Positions 16,630 through 18,876 of a stretch of 18,876 nt of DNA are shown piece by piece (the first letter of the stretch is position 1; each line of letters opens with the position of its first letter). This DNA comes from UBA10427 sp003500135 (GTDB lineage: Bacteria; Bacteroidota; Bacteroidia; Cytophagales; Cyclobacteriaceae), in the NCBI GenBank assembly GCA_963966275.1, contig CAWZYQ010000069.1:1-18876 (forward strand), given 5' to 3'. A model generated the notes under the pieces. The model searched no databases, was not told the DNA's origin, and worked only from the letters and a program-made list of their open reading frames with translations. Made by a program: the position numbers and the translations under genes.

Positions 16630-16665
16630 GTGATGATGATGGATATGAAATTGCTTTTTTATCAC
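16615..16665 (-). CDS. hisL: Histidine leader peptide (16 codons)
   Basis: A short frame in the hisG upstream region reads MIKKQFHIHHHHHHCH and stop: eight of sixteen residues are His, six of them consecutive, with CAT and CAC mixed. The start is GTG at 16663-16665; an in-frame TGA at 16699-16701 and no ATG rule out a longer ATG-started frame. The stop is 75 nt upstream of the hisG start. A good promoter match ends about 20 nt upstream. Such His-codon runs ahead of his operons are the hallmark of ribosome-mediated attenuation: shortage of charged tRNA-His stalls the ribosome on the run and changes folding of the leader RNA. The symbol hisL is by analogy with the enterobacterial leader. Translation has not been shown; the chance of six tandem His codons exactly upstream of hisG is very small. 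Confidence 0.9.
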   Translation of the reverse strand: MIKKQFHIHHHHHHCH

Positions 16666-16684
16666 TTTTCCGCTGTTAGGTTGG

Positions 16685-16714
16685 CAAAGATAATAACTTC
16701 ACCTGATCTGCAAA
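16685..16714 (-). promoter_or_regulatory. Promoter of the histidine operon
   Basis: On the minus strand TTTG (16711-16714), an 18-bp spacer and TATCTTTG (16685-16692) match the Bacteroidota consensus TTG-N17-23-TAnnTTTG exactly. Transcription would start near 16680, about 15 nt before the leader peptide GTG at 16665, and run through the leader into hisGDCB. Confidence 0.65.
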
Positions 16715-16758
16715 ACCCGGTTTAACTTTTTGATCATTATTTTTCTGTGATAAAATTT

Positions 16759-17421
16759 TTACCAGTCTATAGGGTCCTTTCCTACCTTTTTTAGGTATTC
16801 ATTGGCCTTACTAAAGTGTTTATTACCGAAAAAACCTTTATTGGCAGCGAATGGAGAAGGATGTGCAGATTTCAGAACGAGGTGTTTGTTCTCGTCAATA
16901 ATTGCTCCCTTTCTTTGGGCAAAAGCTCCCCAAAGCATAAATACCAAATGCCGGCACTCTGATGATACTTTTGATATTACTGCGTCTGTGAAAGTTTCCC
17001 AGCCTTTATTTTGATGTGACCCGGGCTGATGCGCCCTAACTGTAAGGGTGGCATTCAGCAGAAGTACACCCTGATCGGCCCATCGTTCCAGGTTACCGGT
17101 AGGTGGGATGTCTTTTCCCAGGTCCGATTTTATTTCTTTAAATATATTTAACAATGAAGGAGGCATCGGCACACCATCATTAACCGAGAAGCATAATCCA
17201 TTGGCCTGGTTCGGTCCATGATATGGATCCTGACCGATGATCACTACTTTTAAATTGTCGAAGCTGCATCGATCGAAGGCCGAAAAAATCTGTTTTCCAG
17301 GGGGATAAACCGTGTTTTGCTGGTATTCGTCCTTCACAAAGTTTACCATTTGCTTAAAATAGGGTTGTTCAAATTCGTTTTGTAATCTTTCTTTCCAGGT
17401 GGACTCAATTTTAACAGACAT
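16759..17421 (-). CDS. ung: Uracil-DNA glycosylase, family 1
   Basis: The 220-residue monomeric repair enzyme removes uracil from DNA. All family 1 motifs are present: the water-activating loop GQDPYHGP (63-70) with catalytic D65, LLNATLTV (121-128) with the uracil-reading N123, WGAFAQ (164-169), and the DNA-intercalation loop HPSP (187-190) with H187. Length and start (SWKERLQ-like STWKERL near the N-terminus) are typical. It lies upstream of the his promoter on the same strand, separated by a 219-bp gap, and is divergent from apaG. No terminator hairpin stands out after its stop codon, although the following sequence is T-rich on the minus strand only in short runs. Confidence 0.97.
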   Translation of the reverse strand: MSVKIESTWKERLQNEFEQPYFKQMVNFVKDEYQQNTVYPPGKQIFSAFDRCSFDNLKVVIIGQDPYHGPNQANGLCFSVNDGVPMPPSLLNIFKEIKSDLGKDIPPTGNLERWADQGVLLLNATLTVRAHQPGSHQNKGWETFTDAVISKVSSECRHLVFMLWGAFAQRKGAIIDENKHLVLKSAHPSPFAANKGFFGNKHFSKANEYLKKVGKDPIDW

Positions 17422-17586
17422 CGAATAAACTTATTAGCATCTAAATCGTTCTCTTAAAAGTTAATGGCCAATTATACAAAAAGCTTTTGAATCGATTTGC
17501 AATAAATGAGATTTCCGGTGTTTTTCCGGACATTTCATTTACTCCAAATGTATTTAACTGGAATATTCATTAAATTTCGGGTTGAT

Positions 17587-17973
17587 ATGTCTACAGCTAC
17601 AACTAAAGGTGTTAAGATCAGTGTACAAACGGAATACCAGCCGGCATATTCCAATCCGATGCAATTCCACTTTGTGTTTACCTATCGAATAACCATCGAA
17701 AATCTGGGTGATCATACGGTGAAGTTATTGAGAAGGCATTGGTATATCCACGACGCCAACAAGAATGTGCGCGAGGTAGAAGGCGAGGGGGTTGTAGGAC
17801 AACAACCTGTGCTGGAGCCAGGCGCATCACACCAATATGTTTCCGGATGCAACTTAAAGTCAGGTGTCGGGAAAATGCATGGTGCCTTTTTAATGGAGCG
17901 GCAAATGGATGGTAAACAATTCAGTGTCACCATTCCGGAATTTAATCTGATCGTTCCCTTCAAGCTCAATTGA
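17587..17973 (+). CDS. apaG: ApaG domain protein (Co2+/Mg2+ efflux protein ApaG)
   Basis: The 128-residue protein is a full-length ApaG (DUF525) with an immunoglobulin-like beta-sandwich. The conserved EGEGVVGQQPVLEPGASHQYVS-type core spans about 65-86 (the GVVGxxP turn at 68-74), preceded by YRITIENLG and RRHWYIHDANK. Despite the name, its biochemical function is uncertain; links to CorA-dependent cobalt resistance come from enteric genetics. The ATG at 17587 gives the usual family length; the frame is open back to 17506, but those residues are not conserved in type. Its stop overlaps the next gene by 4 nt. Confidence 0.9.
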   Translation: MSTATTKGVKISVQTEYQPAYSNPMQFHFVFTYRITIENLGDHTVKLLRRHWYIHDANKNVREVEGEGVVGQQPVLEPGASHQYVSGCNLKSGVGKMHGAFLMERQMDGKQFSVTIPEFNLIVPFKLN

Positions 17974-18767
17974 TTTTGAATCTTCAACTTTTACTTCAAC
18001 GTATTCCGCTTTACTTTAAACATTTTATGTTTGCAGCCAATGAGCATGCCCTTCAAAGCCCGTTTGCCTACCATTTTTATCAAAATGTTGTCAAGGGCAA
18101 CAGTTTGCCTGCAAATGTTGATTGTATAGAACAACAGCGCGCGTTGCTTCAGAATAGTCTTCATAAAATTGAGGTCAAAAATTTTGGTGCACCTTCTACG
18201 GTTACTTTAAAAAATATGGAACCCTTGAGCAAAATTGCACGGAGGGGTATAAGCTGTCAGTGGCAATCAGCTTTGATATGGCGACTGGCCAATTGGATGG
18301 GCGCAACCAATATGCTTGAATTGGGTACTTCACTGGGGATTAATACCATGTATATGGCTGCGAATGAAGCTGAGGGGGCTAATGTGATAACCATTGAAGG
18401 TAACGAAGCGCTGCTAGAGGTGGCCCATGATGCCTGGAGAGCTTGCAACATTGATAATATTCATGCGATAAAGGGCAAAATATCAGAAGTACTCCCCGCT
18501 ATCAATACAGATAATTTGGATCTGGTTTATATCGACGCCGATCATCGTTCCGTGGCGCTATGGGAAAATTATCTGCGATGTCTGCCTCTCATGAATAAAG
18601 AGGCAGTCATGGTGGTAGATGATATCAGGTGGTCGGCAGATATGTATCAGGGCTGGCTGGGATTATGTGCACGTGAAGAAGTGCGGCTCAGTCTTGATCT
18701 GAAGCGCTTCGGAATATTGTTTTTTGACCGGAATATGGCCAAGAAACACCACATTTTATCTGTATAA
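17970..18767 (+). CDS. Class I SAM-dependent methyltransferase, O-methyltransferase-like
   Basis: A 265-residue Rossmann-fold methyltransferase. Motif I is LELGTSLGINTMYMA (116-130), the acidic residue after strand beta-2 is in ITIEGNE (140-146), the motif near the active site is LVYIDADH (185-192), and VMVVDDIRWS (213-222) resembles the metal-binding DD of O-methyltransferases. The N-terminal ~45 residues include EHALQSPFAYHFY, a segment I associate with Bacteroidota members of this group. The start is TTG at 17970 overlapping the apaG stop (TTGA), or TTG at 17976; the first ATG comes only at about residue 20 and would remove part of the N-terminal helix. Substrate is unknown. Coupled translation with apaG is likely. 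Confidence 0.85.
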   Translation: MILNLQLLLQRIPLYFKHFMFAANEHALQSPFAYHFYQNVVKGNSLPANVDCIEQQRALLQNSLHKIEVKNFGAPSTVTLKNMEPLSKIARRGISCQWQSALIWRLANWMGATNMLELGTSLGINTMYMAANEAEGANVITIEGNEALLEVAHDAWRACNIDNIHAIKGKISEVLPAINTDNLDLVYIDADHRSVALWENYLRCLPLMNKEAVMVVDDIRWSADMYQGWLGLCAREEVRLSLDLKRFGILFFDRNMAKKHHILSV

Positions 18768-18876
18768 GCCACTTTACTTGATTTAATTATAGTACATTGC
18801 TTACATCAAGGCATCAATTTTGATATTGACTTAGGCACTTTGTAAATATGGCTAATATGGCTAAATGTAGTAAATT
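18768..18876. other. Right-end intergenic sequence, no gene seen
   Basis: This AT-rich stretch after the methyltransferase has no evident terminator hairpin or reading frame. Near the end the nonamer TATGGCTAA occurs twice in tandem (18849-18866 or so), and a related string is found at 4955-4981. The next gene lies beyond the window. Confidence 0.4.

Noticed and set aside
17523..17540. TCCGG...CCGGA inverted repeat between ung and apaG as an operator
   Set aside because: Only 5 bp per arm with a 7-bp T-rich loop; too weak to support without comparison to relatives.
17458..17586. Promoters for ung and apaG in the divergent gap
   Set aside because: Only imperfect elements (TAACTTTT on the minus strand, TAAATTTC on the plus strand) with no properly spaced TTG.

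Overview
The window looks like a chromosomal segment from a member of the Bacteroidota, probably Cytophagales. This placement is inferred from: bifunctional HisB; a TonB-dependent receptor with an N-terminal carboxypeptidase-regulatory-like domain; a trehalose synthase fused to maltokinase; weak or absent Shine-Dalgarno sequences; and several promoter-like matches to the Bacteroidota consensus TTG-N17-23-TAnnTTTG. No IS element, phage gene, tRNA, rRNA or CRISPR array was seen.

Layout. Positions 1-340 are non-coding: two copies of a ~144-bp block built from 7-bp and 8-bp tandem repeats. A plus-strand treS-maltokinase fusion follows (423-3737). It converges on a minus-strand gene for an unrecognised outer-membrane protein (3819-4856), with a hairpin terminator between them. 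The rest up to 17421 is on the minus strand. In transcription order it comprises ung; a histidine operon hisG-hisD-hisC-hisB (16539 down to 12239); a TonB-dependent receptor (12181 down to 9824); then guaA, a periplasmic-binding-fold protein and hemL (9702 down to 5096), closed by a strong intrinsic terminator at 5041-5075. At the right end, divergent from ung, apaG and a SAM-dependent methyltransferase overlap by 4 nt on the plus strand.

Most interesting point. The 219-bp gap between ung and hisG holds an unlisted 16-codon ORF (16615-16665, minus) that reads MIKKQFHIHHHHHHCH, with eight histidines. It starts about 20 nt downstream of a good Bacteroidota promoter match and 75 nt before hisG. 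The segment around its stop codon can pair either with the His codons or with a downstream sequence. This is the signature of a histidine leader peptide and attenuator. No classical terminator with a U-run is visible in the leader, so the mechanism of shut-off is open.

Functions. hisGDCB encode the first, last, seventh, and sixth/eighth steps of histidine synthesis. hisH, hisA, hisF and hisI are not in the window. The other genes cover trehalose/maltose-1-phosphate metabolism, GMP and tetrapyrrole synthesis, uracil excision repair and outer-membrane transport.
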